From Flavobacterium cerinum (lineage in GTDB: Bacteria > Bacteroidota > Bacteroidia > Flavobacteriales > Flavobacteriaceae): a stretch of DNA of 64,000 bases. A program made the position numbers and the translations under genes. The notes under the pieces were generated by a model. It ran no database searches, was not told where the DNA came from, and worked only from the letters and a program-made list of their open reading frames with translations. The first letter of the stretch is position 1. Each line of letters starts with the position of its first letter. Where the stretch lies: the NCBI RefSeq assembly GCF_024496085.1, contig NZ_CP101751.1, positions 3,844,001 to 3,908,000 on the forward strand, given 5' to 3'. This document shows, piece by piece, positions 8,400 through 18,289 of this stretch.

Positions 8400-9341
8400 A
8401 TGAAAAAAGTTTTTAGTGCATTTATATGCTTATTCCTTCTGAATAGTTGCGACGATGGGGACATTGTTGTAGAAACGTTTGACTTTGGCACTGCCGCCGT
8501 TCAAAAGTGTTCCAACAACGATATCTTACTTAAAACCAGCGGCAACCAGTTGATGCTTTTAAATATCGGTCCGGAGTATTTTAAAAATACGGAAGGAGTT
8601 CAAACCTATACTATTCTCAATTCTTCAGATATCATTTACCGTTCGTATACCGGTGCTGTAACCAATAGTTCCATTTGCGCAACAATTCCGCCTTCTACTC
8701 CTTCTGTAGTCGACGAATACAATGTAAGTCCGGGAGGAACCGTGCAGGTTACCACCACCATGATTCCGACTGTAGATGCAACATCGTTATCCACCCGAAT
8801 CACTTATAGCCATTTGATCAAATTTAAAAACGTACAATTCGTTAATAATGCTGCTACTATTTCGTTCCCGGAATATTTATTCGGAACCTACACTTCGGCT
8901 AATAACGTACTGAGTTTTTCGTTTCCGAATGCTGAAATACAAACTTGTTCCTACAATAAAATATTCTTAAAAAACGGTGGTCAGTTTTTACTGTTAGATC
9001 TACCGGCAGGTTCCTATCCGAATCAGGTCGGAACGCAAACGATCAACTTAGGCGATACCGCCAAAGCCACTTACAGAATGTTTACCAGCACAACAACCAG
9101 CGTGGATTTTCCGGCTTCATTAGCCTGTTCTACAACCACACCTTCTCCGTTTGTTTTAAGCGAAGAATGGGTTGCCGATGAAGGTGTTGCTACCATCGTT
9201 ACAACCGAAATTTTTGACCCGACAAACACTACAGTTATCGGCTACAAACACAACATCAAATTCCAAAATATCAAGTATAAAAAAGGAACACAATCCTTCA
9301 CGCATCCGGAATTTACATTCGGTGACTACATCACCAACTAA
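8400..9341 (+). CDS. Hypothetical lipoprotein with two related halves
   Basis: 313 residues. The start ATG at 8400 gives a lipoprotein signal MKKVFSAFICLFLLNSCDD with the lipid-attached Cys at residue 17. Two similar halves can be seen: 'VQKCSNNDILLKTSGNQLMLLNI' then 'YKHNIKF'-type strands, repeated as 'IQTCSYNKIFLKNGGQFLLLDL', and 'SHLIKFKNVQFVNNAATISFPEYLFGTY' repeated as 'KHNIKFQNIKYKKGTQSFTHPEFTFGDY'. So the protein is an internal duplication of a roughly 140-residue beta-rich domain. Cell-surface or periplasmic; function unknown. Confidence 0.8.
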   Translation: MKKVFSAFICLFLLNSCDDGDIVVETFDFGTAAVQKCSNNDILLKTSGNQLMLLNIGPEYFKNTEGVQTYTILNSSDIIYRSYTGAVTNSSICATIPPSTPSVVDEYNVSPGGTVQVTTTMIPTVDATSLSTRITYSHLIKFKNVQFVNNAATISFPEYLFGTYTSANNVLSFSFPNAEIQTCSYNKIFLKNGGQFLLLDLPAGSYPNQVGTQTINLGDTAKATYRMFTSTTTSVDFPASLACSTTTPSPFVLSEEWVADEGVATIVTTEIFDPTNTTVIGYKHNIKFQNIKYKKGTQSFTHPEFTFGDYITN

Positions 9342-9365
9342 CATAACAATATTCTAAATAAAATA

Positions 9366-9395
9366 AAAAGGCCGGATTAATTATCCGGCCTTTTT
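9366..9395. terminator. Bidirectional terminator
   Basis: AAGGCCGGAT and ATCCGGCCTT arms with a short AT loop, flanked by A and T tracts, between the convergent lipoprotein and Smr genes. Confidence 0.85.
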
Positions 9396-9401
9396 TATTG
9401 A

Positions 9402-9956
9402 CTAGCGATTAGGATTCTGTTTAAAATAAACCGCCGTTGCGCCCAGTCCGTATTTCTGATAATCGGCATCCTGAAAGACGATATTATCATAACGTCCAAG
9501 TAGAAAATCCAACTCCGCTTTTAAAATTCCTTCTCCGATTCCGTGAATAAAAACGATTCTCGGAATCCTGTTTTTCAATGCAAATTCGATCTGTCGTTGT
9601 GCCGTTTCCATTTGCAAAGTAAGGATATCATAGTTCGACATTCCTCTTTTAGAAGGCACTAATTTTTCGATATGCAAATCGATTTCCAGTACAAAATCAT
9701 CCTTTCGGGAACGCTTTTCTTTTACAAAAGAGCGCTTTTTAGGCAGCTCTTTCTCTTTCAAAACGGCATCTAAAGTCATTCCTGAATTAAACACGTCTAA
9801 CTTGCTGGATTTATCCATTTTAATTAATTCGTTGACAAAAAATGTCATCAAAAAACCATCCTTAGTTTCCACTAAAACCTGATCTTTTTTCACTTCTTTA
9901 ACCACACCGCTGATATCCTCATCTAACGCTGCAACATGATCACCTACACTAAACAT
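9402..9956 (-). CDS. Smr domain protein (DUF2027 type)
   Basis: 184 residues. The first 50 residues are a small SH3-like beta domain (VGDHVAALDEDISGVVKEVK); the last about 85 form a Smr domain with 'DLHIEKL', 'RIVFIHGIGEGILKAEL' (the HGxGxGxL motif) and a final 'GLGATAVYFK' strand. Smr domains, known from the MutS2 C-terminus, bind or nick nucleic acids. Bacteroidota have this stand-alone DUF2027/Smr form, sometimes mislabelled as MutS. The start overlaps the end of the small membrane gene by 8 nt, showing coupling. Confidence 0.85.
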   Translation of the reverse strand: MFSVGDHVAALDEDISGVVKEVKKDQVLVETKDGFLMTFFVNELIKMDKSSKLDVFNSGMTLDAVLKEKELPKKRSFVKEKRSRKDDFVLEIDLHIEKLVPSKRGMSNYDILTLQMETAQRQIEFALKNRIPRIVFIHGIGEGILKAELDFLLGRYDNIVFQDADYQKYGLGATAVYFKQNPNR

Positions 9957-10131
9957 CCCTTTCCTCCTCTTCCTGATTTTTACCCGGAACCTTCTCCATC
10001 AATTTCATCATCCCGTAAAAGAAAATAACAACCGCTACTATCTGTACCCAAATGTTCGGATTGGGTTGCGTCTGTTCGTATAATGCCCACGCTCCCATTC
10101 CAAAAAACAACACTATATAAATCGTCTTCAT
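9949..10131 (-). CDS. Small membrane protein upstream of the Smr gene
   Basis: 60 residues with two hydrophobic helices (about 1-18 and 29-45) and an acidic tail (KNQEEEERDV). Family not recognised. The 3' end overlaps the Smr gene start by 8 nt, so it is real coding sequence and the two genes are co-translated. Confidence 0.75.
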   Translation of the reverse strand: MKTIYIVLFFGMGAWALYEQTQPNPNIWVQIVAVVIFFYGMMKLMEKVPGKNQEEEERDV

Positions 10132-10223
10132 AACTTGCTTTTTATTTTGATCAAATTTAATAAACTTTCGCTTCCGTTCTATTTTTCATTTTTCAGTCCT
10201 GGTTTTTCAATTTTTAAAAATAA

Positions 10224-10246
10224 AAAAGCAGCCCGAAGGCTGCTTA
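10224..10246 (-). terminator. Terminator after rocD
   Basis: AAGCAGC and GCTGCTT arms around CCGAAG, followed on the reverse strand by a T tract. Confidence 0.8.
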
Positions 10247-10275
10247 ATATTCACAAACAATATTCTAATTATTTT

Positions 10276-11520
10276 TTACTTCTCGAACTGCTGTAAGGTT
10301 GTTGTAATGATACGAACACAATCTAAAAGCTGTTCTTCATTCATCACCAACGGCGGTGCAAAACGAATGATATTTCCATGTGTCGGCTTAGCTAAAAGAC
10401 CATTGTCACGCAATGCCAAACAGATGTTCCAGGCCGTATCACTTTCTTCCGTATCGTTGATCACAATTGCATTTAAAAGTCCTTTTCCGCGAACCAAAGT
10501 ACAGATCGTACTACCGGCTATATACTCGTTTATTTTTGCCCGGAACAGTTCCCCTAATTTTTCAGCATTGACAGCCAACTGTTCTTCTTCTACAACTTGC
10601 AAAGCTGCAATTGCTACAGCAGCCGCTACCGGATTACCTCCGAAAGTAGATCCGTGTTGTCCCGGTTTAATCACATTCATAACACCGTCATTTGCCAAAA
10701 CAGCCGATACCGGATAAGCCCCGCCAGAAAGTGCTTTTCCTAAAATCAGGATGTCCGGTGTTACATTTTCATGTTGTACTGCCAATAGTTTTCCGGTACG
10801 GGCAATACCCGTTTGAACCTCATCCGCAATGAAAAGTGTATTATGTGCTTCACACAATTCTTTTGCCTTTGCTAAATACCCTTCAGACGGCACATACACA
10901 CCTGCTTCCCCCTGAATAGGTTCAACAAGGAATCCTGCTACGTTTTTATTCGATTTAAGCGCATTTTCCAGCGCGTTGATATCATCATAAGGAATTCGGA
11001 TAAATCCTTCCGTATACGGCCCGAAATTCTTTCGCGCGTTTTCATCATTCGAAAAAGAGATGATTGTAGTCGTTCTTCCGTGGAAATTATTTTCACAAAC
11101 GATGATTTGCGCCTGATTTTCCGGGATACCTCTTTTTTCGTAAGCCCATTTGCGGCATAATTTCAATGCGGTTTCAACGGCTTCCGCTCCGGTATTCATC
11201 GGTAACACCTTATCAAATCCAAAATAGTCCGTTACGAATTTCTCATAAGCTCCAAGTTTATCATTATAAAATGCTCTTGAAGTCAAAGTTAACGTTTGCG
11301 CCTGCTCCATCATCGCATTGACGATTTTCGGATGACAATGTCCTTGATTTACGGCAGAATAAGCCGATAAAAAGTCATAATACTTTTTACCTTCCACATC
11401 CCATACAAAAACTCCTTCCCCCTTATTTAATACTACAGGAAGCGGATGATAATTGTGTGCTCCGTATTTATCTTCCAAAGCAATTGCTTCGGCTGAACTG
11501 ATTTTTTCTAAAACTGACAT
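10276..11520 (-). CDS. rocD: Ornithine-oxoacid aminotransferase
   Basis: 414 residues, the standard length. A cytoplasmic PLP enzyme converting ornithine and 2-oxoglutarate to glutamate semialdehyde and glutamate. Seen: '[26 protein letters not shown]' near the N-terminus, '[20 protein letters not shown]' around residue 105, 'ENNFHGRTT', '[15 protein letters not shown]' and the PLP-binding Lys in '[17 protein letters not shown]' near 253. The '[13 protein letters not shown]' segment is the ornithine aminotransferase type, not the acetylornithine type. Monocistronic, with a strong terminator. Confidence 0.96.
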   Translation of the reverse strand: MSVLEKISSAEAIALEDKYGAHNYHPLPVVLNKGEGVFVWDVEGKKYYDFLSAYSAVNQGHCHPKIVNAMMEQAQTLTLTSRAFYNDKLGAYEKFVTDYFGFDKVLPMNTGAEAVETALKLCRKWAYEKRGIPENQAQIIVCENNFHGRTTTIISFSNDENARKNFGPYTEGFIRIPYDDINALENALKSNKNVAGFLVEPIQGEAGVYVPSEGYLAKAKELCEAHNTLFIADEVQTGIARTGKLLAVQHENVTPDILILGKALSGGAYPVSAVLANDGVMNVIKPGQHGSTFGGNPVAAAVAIAALQVVEEEQLAVNAEKLGELFRAKINEYIAGSTICTLVRGKGLLNAIVINDTEESDTAWNICLALRDNGLLAKPTHGNIIRFAPPLVMNEEQLLDCVRIITTTLQQFEK

Positions 11521-11850
11521 GCTAAAATATTAGTTGGTTTAGTGATCTGATATTCCTTCTTTTAAGGAGAGAAATCATCCTGTATATGCCGTGCAATTTA
11601 CTAATTCTATTTGAAAATTATATTCGAAAAACGAATCTTTAACGGTTTTCCATAACAAAAACAGTCCCAAAATCACTTTTCAAAACATTTGTTATTTTCA
11701 CTACAATATGTTATAAAACCTACATTGACATTCCGTAAATATTTAATCATTTAATTAAGTCATGTCGGAACTAACTCGGTCACTATTGGACACAATTCGC
11801 CTTCGCACGCAATATCGACCTAGTTTTACTTCCAAACAAATAATCATTTT
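11521..11850. other. Intergenic region between divergent rocD and M60 peptidase genes
   Basis: 330 bp with no convincing gene. It must hold both promoters, but no exact TAnnTTTG box is seen at a usable distance; a near match TAGTTTTA lies about 25 nt before the peptidase ATG. No long palindrome was found. Confidence 0.5.
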
Positions 11851-14800
11851 ATGAACAAACATTTACTTTCATTACTGTGTGCCGTTTTTTTACTCAGCGG
11901 AAACATCAAAAGCGCAAAAGCGCAAACGTTTTCCGTCAAACCTTTTACCGCTATTTCCAAAGGACGATCACAAAACGGTCAGGGACCTGAAAAAAGCTAT
12001 GACGGCAACAACAACACACTCTATCATTCTATCTGGAATACTAACCGAATCCCCGATACTTTAGATTATTATTTCACCAATGTTCGCAACATTGATTCGC
12101 TTACGTATACTCCCAGACAGGATCATTCTCCAAACGGTCGATGGGGCAATGTCGAGATATGGGCCACTTCAGCCTATTCGCCAAATTTCCAACTCATCAC
12201 CACTGTCAACTGGCAAGAGACAAAAGACGTCAAAACTCTAAAACTCCCCGGAACCGGCATCAAGCACCCTTCTGCTATACGGTTTGTCGTAAAATCGGCA
12301 TACGGGAACAACTCCAGCATTGCTGAAATGGCATTTTATTCGCCCTTTCCACAACATATTAATACTCCACATGTTTTTGAGGTTGACAGCAGTCTTGTTG
12401 CCAATCTGGGCGATATTAAAATACCGGTACAAAACGGTACTGCTTCTAATTACCAACCCGGCAGTACAATTGAACGGTCTTTTGACGGAAATCAAAGTAC
12501 ATTGTACCATTCCAACCACTCCAAAAGAACATTCCCCATTGCACTGGAATATGATTTTACAAATATTGATCAATTAGATTACATTGTGTATCATCCTCGA
12601 AGAGGGAATAAAAACGGGCTGTTTGGCCGTATTAAAGTAGAAGCCCGAACCAAAACCTCATCTTATCAAACCTTAATTGAAGCATTCGATTGCGAATTTA
12701 AAAACACACCTTCACTGATCCGTTTTCCCTCCGGATTTGCTAATCCGGCACAAGTTCGGATTACGATTCTAAGCGGTTACAACAACTTTGCGAGTGCTGC
12801 TGAAATCGAGTTCTATCAAAAAGGAACTTTAAAAAACGATTACCAAACTATTTTCGCCAATCGTTTATACAGTGAATTACGACAGGGTATTACACAACAA
12901 AGCATTGACACCATTTCTGCTCTTTTTTTTAAAAAACTGGCTCAGGATCTGTTAAAAGGGAATTACGATAAAAAATTCAGAATTCAAAGCTATTCCGCTA
13001 TTCCGTCACCTTCAAAAACAAGAGAAAAACTTAACCTTGCATTTGAATATAGTCGTTATCAAAATCCGACCGGAATTGTATTTGAAAACAACAGTACTGC
13101 TATTATATTTGTTGATCAATATAATACGGATTTAGGGTTAATTTCTTTAAAGGTGAGAAATTTTGCCGATGAAACTTCAGGTCAGGAAAGCGCTTATATA
13201 CTAAAACCCGGGCTAAATAAATTCACACTTTCCAATGGTGGTCTGGGCTATATTGACTATTACAGTATGGTTCCCGACTTACCAAAAGTCAAAATAAATA
13301 TTGCAAGCGGATCCGTAAACGGTTATTTATCTTATGAAGACACTGTTGAAAACTGGCGCGAAAGAGTAAGCAGTAGTGTTTATCCTAAAATCGATTTGAT
13401 TGGCAATCATGTCGGGATAAATATCTTAAAGCGTCCTTTACTTCAGAACGCATTGTTTAACGGAAAAGAAGTCCTTCAAAAATGGGATTCAATCGTTAAA
13501 ATACAATTTCATCAAATGGGACTGGTAAAATATGACCTTGTTCCTCAAAATAAAATGTTTGCCTGGGTTGAATCAAAAAGCGGTTATTATGCCGTAAACA
13601 ACTACGCTCATTTTGATCTTACATGGGGTGAACAGGCCATGACATCTGCGGATAATTTAGGAATATGGGGAATTTCACATGAATTCGGACATCAGAATCA
13701 AATCTTAAACGGTTTAAAATGGACCGGAACTACCGAAGTAACCAATAATATTTACTCGGCTTATACAAGCTACCTCTTCAACAAATCCAAGCTAACACGT
13801 TTAGAAACGGCTAATGATTTGTACCAAGACACACGATTAACCGGCAATCTATACAACATCTATTACAACGAGACCGGTCGAAAACAACAAAATATTATGA
13901 GTCGGCCAAATGTTTTTGAACGCTTAATTCCTTTCTGGCAATTACAACTCTTTTATGCTATTGCCGGTGCCGGTATTGAAGCGCCGACTTTAGAACAGGT
14001 AATGGCAAATAAAAATATAACCGGCAATACGGATTATGCCAATTGGCTTGGGATTACTGCACAAACTATTCGTAACCAAACAACAACTAATATCCCTAAC
14101 GGTCAACAAATGATGAATTTCACGAAATATGTCAGCGATGCCGTACAACAGGACTTAACGGAATTTTTCACCAAAGCCGGTTTTTACACTCCGCTTGATG
14201 CTATTGTTAATGATTATACCCCGGCAAGAATTACTGTAACTGAAGCCGACATTGAAGCAGCAAAGGCCTATATTACTTCCAAAGGTTATCCGAAACCGCA
14301 ATCGCCGGTTATCCATTATATAACGGCTCAAAATATGCATATGTACCAAAACAATTTATCCCCGGAAGGTATTCAAAACTCCGGATTTACAATAGACAGT
14401 ATTACTGTTCCCGGAAAAATCTATTATAAAATAACACACGACGTATGGCAAAACGCAGTGGCTTTCGAAACAATTGACAGCAATAACGAAGTATTATTTA
14501 TCACTACCTACGCTACCGGTGACCTCAGCAAACAAACTACAACAGTATTGTTTCCGGAAAATGCGGTGAACATACTTGCTGTCGGAGCAGACGGAACGCG
14601 ATTACCGATACTAGATTCAGCCCGTTTACATCCCAACAAAACGTTTAATACAGCAGATTTACAGGAAGAGGAAGACCAAAGCAATGATGAAACAATAACA
14701 ATAGCTCCAAACCCGGTAACTGACAATTTTGTTATAACGGTTGAAAATTCGCAAATCAAAGCAGGTAGTCTTGTCGATTTCAACGGACAGGTAGTAAAAC

Positions 14801-14925
14801 AATTTCCCATAGAACATCAAACCCGTGTAACTATTTCCGATCTGAAATCCGGCATTTATTTTATTGTACTGGAAACATCCGACGGCTCCCGAATCGTAAA
14901 AAAAATAATGATTCATCATTTATAA
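11851..14925 (+). CDS. Secreted M60-type zinc metallopeptidase with discoidin-like domains and T9SS sorting tail
   Basis: 1024 residues. Signal peptide 1-24 ending KAQ; two repeated beta-sandwich domains of the F5/8 type C (discoidin) kind at about 27-167 and 190-330 (each has a 'PEKSYDGNNNTLYHS'-like start); then an M60/enhancin-type catalytic region with HEFGH at 610-614 and a Glu at 629 as likely third zinc ligand (HExxH-x14-E); and a C-terminal type A sorting domain from about 949 ('APNPVTDNF', 'GIYFIVLETSDGSRIVKKIMI'). M60 members such as BT4244 cleave mucin-type O-glycoproteins, so host glycoprotein attack is plausible but not shown. Exported through the Sec pathway and T9SS, probably surface-attached or released. 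Confidence 0.92.
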   Translation: MNKHLLSLLCAVFLLSGNIKSAKAQTFSVKPFTAISKGRSQNGQGPEKSYDGNNNTLYHSIWNTNRIPDTLDYYFTNVRNIDSLTYTPRQDHSPNGRWGNVEIWATSAYSPNFQLITTVNWQETKDVKTLKLPGTGIKHPSAIRFVVKSAYGNNSSIAEMAFYSPFPQHINTPHVFEVDSSLVANLGDIKIPVQNGTASNYQPGSTIERSFDGNQSTLYHSNHSKRTFPIALEYDFTNIDQLDYIVYHPRRGNKNGLFGRIKVEARTKTSSYQTLIEAFDCEFKNTPSLIRFPSGFANPAQVRITILSGYNNFASAAEIEFYQKGTLKNDYQTIFANRLYSELRQGITQQSIDTISALFFKKLAQDLLKGNYDKKFRIQSYSAIPSPSKTREKLNLAFEYSRYQNPTGIVFENNSTAIIFVDQYNTDLGLISLKVRNFADETSGQESAYILKPGLNKFTLSNGGLGYIDYYSMVPDLPKVKINIASGSVNGYLSYEDTVENWRERVSSSVYPKIDLIGNHVGINILKRPLLQNALFNGKEVLQKWDSIVKIQFHQMGLVKYDLVPQNKMFAWVESKSGYYAVNNYAHFDLTWGEQAMTSADNLGIWGISHEFGHQNQILNGLKWTGTTEVTNNIYSAYTSYLFNKSKLTRLETANDLYQDTRLTGNLYNIYYNETGRKQQNIMSRPNVFERLIPFWQLQLFYAIAGAGIEAPTLEQVMANKNITGNTDYANWLGITAQTIRNQTTTNIPNGQQMMNFTKYVSDAVQQDLTEFFTKAGFYTPLDAIVNDYTPARITVTEADIEAAKAYITSKGYPKPQSPVIHYITAQNMHMYQNNLSPEGIQNSGFTIDSITVPGKIYYKITHDVWQNAVAFETIDSNNEVLFITTYATGDLSKQTTTVLFPENAVNILAVGADGTRLPILDSARLHPNKTFNTADLQEEEDQSNDETITIAPNPVTDNFVITVENSQIKAGSLVDFNGQVVKQFPIEHQTRVTISDLKSGIYFIVLETSDGSRIVKKIMIHHL

Positions 14926-14975
14926 GCTATCCCAACTATTTCTTTCTATTACCGGAAACGGTATTTTTCAAAAAA

Positions 14976-14999
14976 AGCACCTGAAAAGGTGCTTTTTAT
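14976..14999. terminator. Bidirectional terminator
   Basis: AAAGCACCT and AGGTGCTTT arms around GAAA, between the convergent M60 and DinB genes. Confidence 0.85.
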
Positions 15000-15027
15000 C
15001 ATTTTATAACTGTAGTCTAAACTCGGC

Positions 15028-15525
15028 TTACATCATTACCTCATCGGCACTTGGTCCGTAGCTTCCCGGAATCGGGATGTTTAATAAACGAAGATATACG
15101 CCCAACTGAGCACGGTGATGTACGATCTGGCAATAGCTCATACGAATCACTTCATATTTAGAGGATGTGCTGTAAATCTGATCCCCGTTACGCAATGTCC
15201 ATTCTTCCCAAAACTCTTCTTCATCGTTATTTTCCAATGCTTTTTTACCTTTTTCCAGCGATTCTTCAAAAAAGGTTAACAACTCAGCCGTATCTTTTAC
15301 GTCTTTTGACACGTATGGATTATTCGCAAAATCAAGTTCACTGGTGGTTAAAGCCATTTCTACCCAGGTAGGCAATTCTGCAACATGAGAAGCCAGTACT
15401 TTCATTTTCATACTTTTCGGATGCGGTTGCCAGTCTAATTTATCCGTCGGCACGCAAGACAGCATTTTTCGGGTTACTGCTGCTTCTTTAATCATTTCGT
15501 CTTGTAACAATGTGATTAGTTTCAT
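15028..15525 (-). CDS. DinB-like metal-dependent protein
   Basis: 165 residues, a four-helix DinB/YfiT domain. The metal-ligand histidines are visible in 'VLASHVAELPTWV' (about residue 48) and 'QIVHHRAQLGVYLRLL' (about 137-138). Related proteins are thiol transferases for bacillithiol or mycothiol, or are of unknown function; the end 'IPGSYGPSADEVM' is common in this family. It follows the WYL regulator gene by 78 nt on the same strand and may be co-transcribed. Confidence 0.88.
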   Translation of the reverse strand: MKLITLLQDEMIKEAAVTRKMLSCVPTDKLDWQPHPKSMKMKVLASHVAELPTWVEMALTTSELDFANNPYVSKDVKDTAELLTFFEESLEKGKKALENNDEEEFWEEWTLRNGDQIYSTSSKYEVIRMSYCQIVHHRAQLGVYLRLLNIPIPGSYGPSADEVMM

Positions 15526-15603
15526 AGATGTATCGTTTTTTTGTTTAACAATACAAAGGAACGACCGGCTAGTGACAACCGTGTGTCAGTAGATTTTTAA
15601 ACT

Positions 15604-16551
15604 TTATTCTTTTTTTAAAATTTTTTCAGCCAGTTCTTTTATCCGTAGTTTTAATGCGACCGGCTCAATGATTTCAGCATAATCCGCAAACATAATATAC
15701 CATCGGGCAAATCCTTCATTAAGTGATTCGGTTAAAAATGTCATTTCAATTTCATTTCCGATTATCCGTTCACTTACGAAACCATAAAAATGTTTCCGTT
15801 CCTGTAAGTAAAGCCCAATTGTTTTATCCACACGGATAACCGCTTTTTCGCGTTTAAAATGCAAATCCTGTTTTTTTTCTTCCTGATATTTCTCAAGGGA
15901 AGCATGTTCTTTGCGGAAAGGCTCCATAGTGAGTAAAATAGCCACCATTCTATCCGCCCGGAAGTGCCGATATGCTTGTCGGTAATGACAATAGCCCACC
16001 GTATACCAATATTCATTTTCGTAGTATATCCCGATCGGCTCAATTAAACGTTCCGTATCCTGTTCGTTACCAAAAGCCCGATATGTCATTTTAACGATAC
16101 GTTTTTCTGAAATCGCTTTTAAAAGCACGTCCAGACTATTATTAGGAGCCGAAGTGTTTTTTTTTCTTTTACGAACATGGATATGATCTTCCAATCCGGC
16201 TACCAGATCTTTTTCCGTACCTCGTAAAACCGATTTCACCTTATACATAGCAGAACTGAAATTATTCTGAATTGCGGTATCCGATAATTTTTCCATCAGT
16301 TTTTCAGCTGTTATAAAAGCCATAGCTTCATCCTGAGTAAACATAACCGGAGGTAAACGATAACCTTCTACAATTGAATATCCGATACCGGCTTCTCCAT
16401 AAAGCGGTACTCCGGCTTCTTCAAGCGTTCGTATATCGCGATACACGGTTCGGAGACTAATATTAAACCGGTCGGCCAAATCCTGAGCTTTCACCACTCT
16501 TTTAGACTGTAACTGGATCAATATAGCCGTAATTCGGTCAAATCGGTTCAT
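15604..16551 (-). CDS. HTH-WYL transcriptional regulator (YafY type)
   Basis: 315 residues. The N-terminus is an HTH_11/DeoR-like winged helix (RFDRITAILIQLQSKRVVKAQDLADRFNISLRTVYRDIRTLEEAGVP), followed by a WYL domain at about 140-220 ('IEPIGIYYENEYWYTVGYCHYRQAYRHFRADRM') and a WCX-type C-terminal region. WYL proteins sense nucleotides or nucleic acids and often control DNA-damage or defence genes. It is the first gene of a probable pair with DinB and diverges from the PhoX-like gene, so it may control either. Confidence 0.9.
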   Translation of the reverse strand: MNRFDRITAILIQLQSKRVVKAQDLADRFNISLRTVYRDIRTLEEAGVPLYGEAGIGYSIVEGYRLPPVMFTQDEAMAFITAEKLMEKLSDTAIQNNFSSAMYKVKSVLRGTEKDLVAGLEDHIHVRKRKKNTSAPNNSLDVLLKAISEKRIVKMTYRAFGNEQDTERLIEPIGIYYENEYWYTVGYCHYRQAYRHFRADRMVAILLTMEPFRKEHASLEKYQEEKKQDLHFKREKAVIRVDKTIGLYLQERKHFYGFVSERIIGNEIEMTFLTESLNEGFARWYIMFADYAEIIEPVALKLRIKELAEKILKKE

Positions 16552-16729
16552 GGTTATACTATTTAGCGGTCAAAAATAAGACAAACGAAGACCAGTTCAA
16601 ATTTTATTTTTAGCATTCCTTTTCCGGTTATTACCAGAATTAACATTGTGATCATTTTTAAGATAAAAAAACACCACAATCATAACTTTTTAAGAATATT
16701 AACATTATTTTTTACTAACACTACCTTTA

Positions 16730-16737
16730 TAAGTTTG
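16730..16737 (+). promoter_or_regulatory. -7 box for the PhoX-like gene
   Basis: TAAGTTTG, 24 nt before the ATG at 16762; it lies inside the longer open frame and rules against the earlier start. Confidence 0.65.
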
Positions 16738-16761
16738 CCGGGTCTAACTAAAACAAACACA

Positions 16762-18216
16762 ATGAAAATTAACAAAGGTATTTTAGGTCTTGTGGCCTTG
16801 TCGACCCTGTTGTCGTGTAATTCTGATGACGACACTAACAACACATCAGGAAACAACAATTCGCCGATCGAGTTAAAAAATTACTCCATTACTCCGGCTC
16901 TTATTAAAACAATGCCCGGTTTTACGTCATTGGAAACGTATTCTCTTTTTTCAAGTGAGGATACTTTTATCAACACTCCGGAATATGTTTTCGGCGGTTC
17001 TGCTGATGGTTCCGGTTTATTCAGAAATAATGACGGTTCTTTTACTTTCCTTGTTAACAACGAGGACAATTTTGCGGTATCCAAGATCACTTTTGATTCC
17101 CATTTCAAACCGGTAGCCGGAGAATATGTTTTAAATTCTGACGGATCCGGAAACCGACTTTGTTCTGCTTCTTTGGCTACTCCTGAAATCCACGGATTCG
17201 GACCTTTATTTTTAACAGCGGGAGAAAGCGGACCGGAATCTCAGATTATCGGATTGACGCCTTTCGACACAAAAGCAAACAACAGTACGCCGCGTCCGTT
17301 ATCTGCTTTAGGAAGATGGAGTTCTGAAAATGCGGTTCCGTTACCTAAAACGGCTTATTCCGGGCAAACCGTAATCCTGATCGGTGATGATGATTCCGGA
17401 ACTTACGGCGGTCAGTTTGTACTATATAAAAGTACTACCGGAGATCTGAACAACGGTAAAGTATATGTTATGAAAAGAACAGACGAAAACATGGCGGAAC
17501 GCAGTATGACAGAAGGTAATACATATCCGGTTCAGTTTGTGGAAATTCCGAATGCTAAAACGAATACCGGAGACCAGAACAACATTCTTTCTCAAACTTT
17601 AAAAGCTATTCCGTTCGGACGTGTTGAAGATATCGACTACCGAAAAGATGCCGGAAAAGAACGTGAAGTTTATTTTAATGTAACCGGACAAGACAATACC
17701 GGATCTAATGCTGACTATTCCCGTTCTAAATACGGACGTATGTATAAATTGGTTTTAGATGCCAACAATCCGCTTTCCGGACAACTTACTTTGGTTCTGG
17801 ACGGAGATAACCGTACGGGGAAAGCCGGTAAATTCCAAAATATCGACAACATCTGTGTAACGCGAAACTTTGTCTATTTACAGGAAGATTCTAACGGATA
17901 CGGAAACGAAACGCACGATGCTTATATCTATCAATATAATATTGCTACCGGTGATTTAAAAGTCGTTTTTGAACTGGATCACAAACGCAATGAACCGGGC
18001 GATAAATATATGAGTGCTACATCTGCTTTAGGATCATGGGAATACGGAGCACTTATCGATGTTTCCGACATCATCGGTATTCCGGATACATTTATGTTGA
18101 GCATTCAGACGCACTCCTGGAAAAAAGATCGCTTCCAAGGTGTAGACGGTGGTAGTGTACGCCCGAATGAGAAACAAGGTAGCCAGGTTATTTTAATCAA
18201 AGGATTACAACGTTAA
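16762..18216 (+). CDS. PhoX-like (DUF839) phosphatase-family lipoprotein
   Basis: 484 residues from the ATG at 16762, which gives a lipoprotein signal MKINKGILGLVALSTLLSCNSDDD with Cys at residue 19; the longer frame starting at 16648 runs through the promoter. The middle ('VILIGDDDSGTYGGQFVLYKSTTGDL'), 'GRVEDIDYRKDAGKEREVYFNVTGQD' and 'FQNIDNICVTRNFVYLQEDSNGYG' match the PhoX/DUF839 beta-propeller, a Ca/Fe-dependent alkaline phosphatase family. Whether this member is an active phosphatase is unproven. It precedes the MauG-type gene by 73 nt with a hairpin between, so the two may be partly coupled. Confidence 0.8.
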   Translation: MKINKGILGLVALSTLLSCNSDDDTNNTSGNNNSPIELKNYSITPALIKTMPGFTSLETYSLFSSEDTFINTPEYVFGGSADGSGLFRNNDGSFTFLVNNEDNFAVSKITFDSHFKPVAGEYVLNSDGSGNRLCSASLATPEIHGFGPLFLTAGESGPESQIIGLTPFDTKANNSTPRPLSALGRWSSENAVPLPKTAYSGQTVILIGDDDSGTYGGQFVLYKSTTGDLNNGKVYVMKRTDENMAERSMTEGNTYPVQFVEIPNAKTNTGDQNNILSQTLKAIPFGRVEDIDYRKDAGKEREVYFNVTGQDNTGSNADYSRSKYGRMYKLVLDANNPLSGQLTLVLDGDNRTGKAGKFQNIDNICVTRNFVYLQEDSNGYGNETHDAYIYQYNIATGDLKVVFELDHKRNEPGDKYMSATSALGSWEYGALIDVSDIIGIPDTFMLSIQTHSWKKDRFQGVDGGSVRPNEKQGSQVILIKGLQR

Positions 18217-18244
18217 TACGTCATCATCTATTATCAAAACTATT

Positions 18245-18276
18245 AGGAATGCGGTACCCACTGCATTCCTATTTTT
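18245..18276 (+). terminator. Terminator or attenuating hairpin after the PhoX-like gene
   Basis: AGGAATGC and GCATTCCT arms with a 10-nt loop, then ATTTTT. It lies only 14 nt before the next ATG, so it could also reduce read-through into the MauG-type gene. Confidence 0.6.
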
Positions 18277-18289
18277 CAATATATATTAT

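Noticed and set aside
16648..16761. N-terminal extension of the PhoX-like lipoprotein
   Set aside because: The promoter box lies inside it and it hides a clear lipoprotein signal at the inner ATG.
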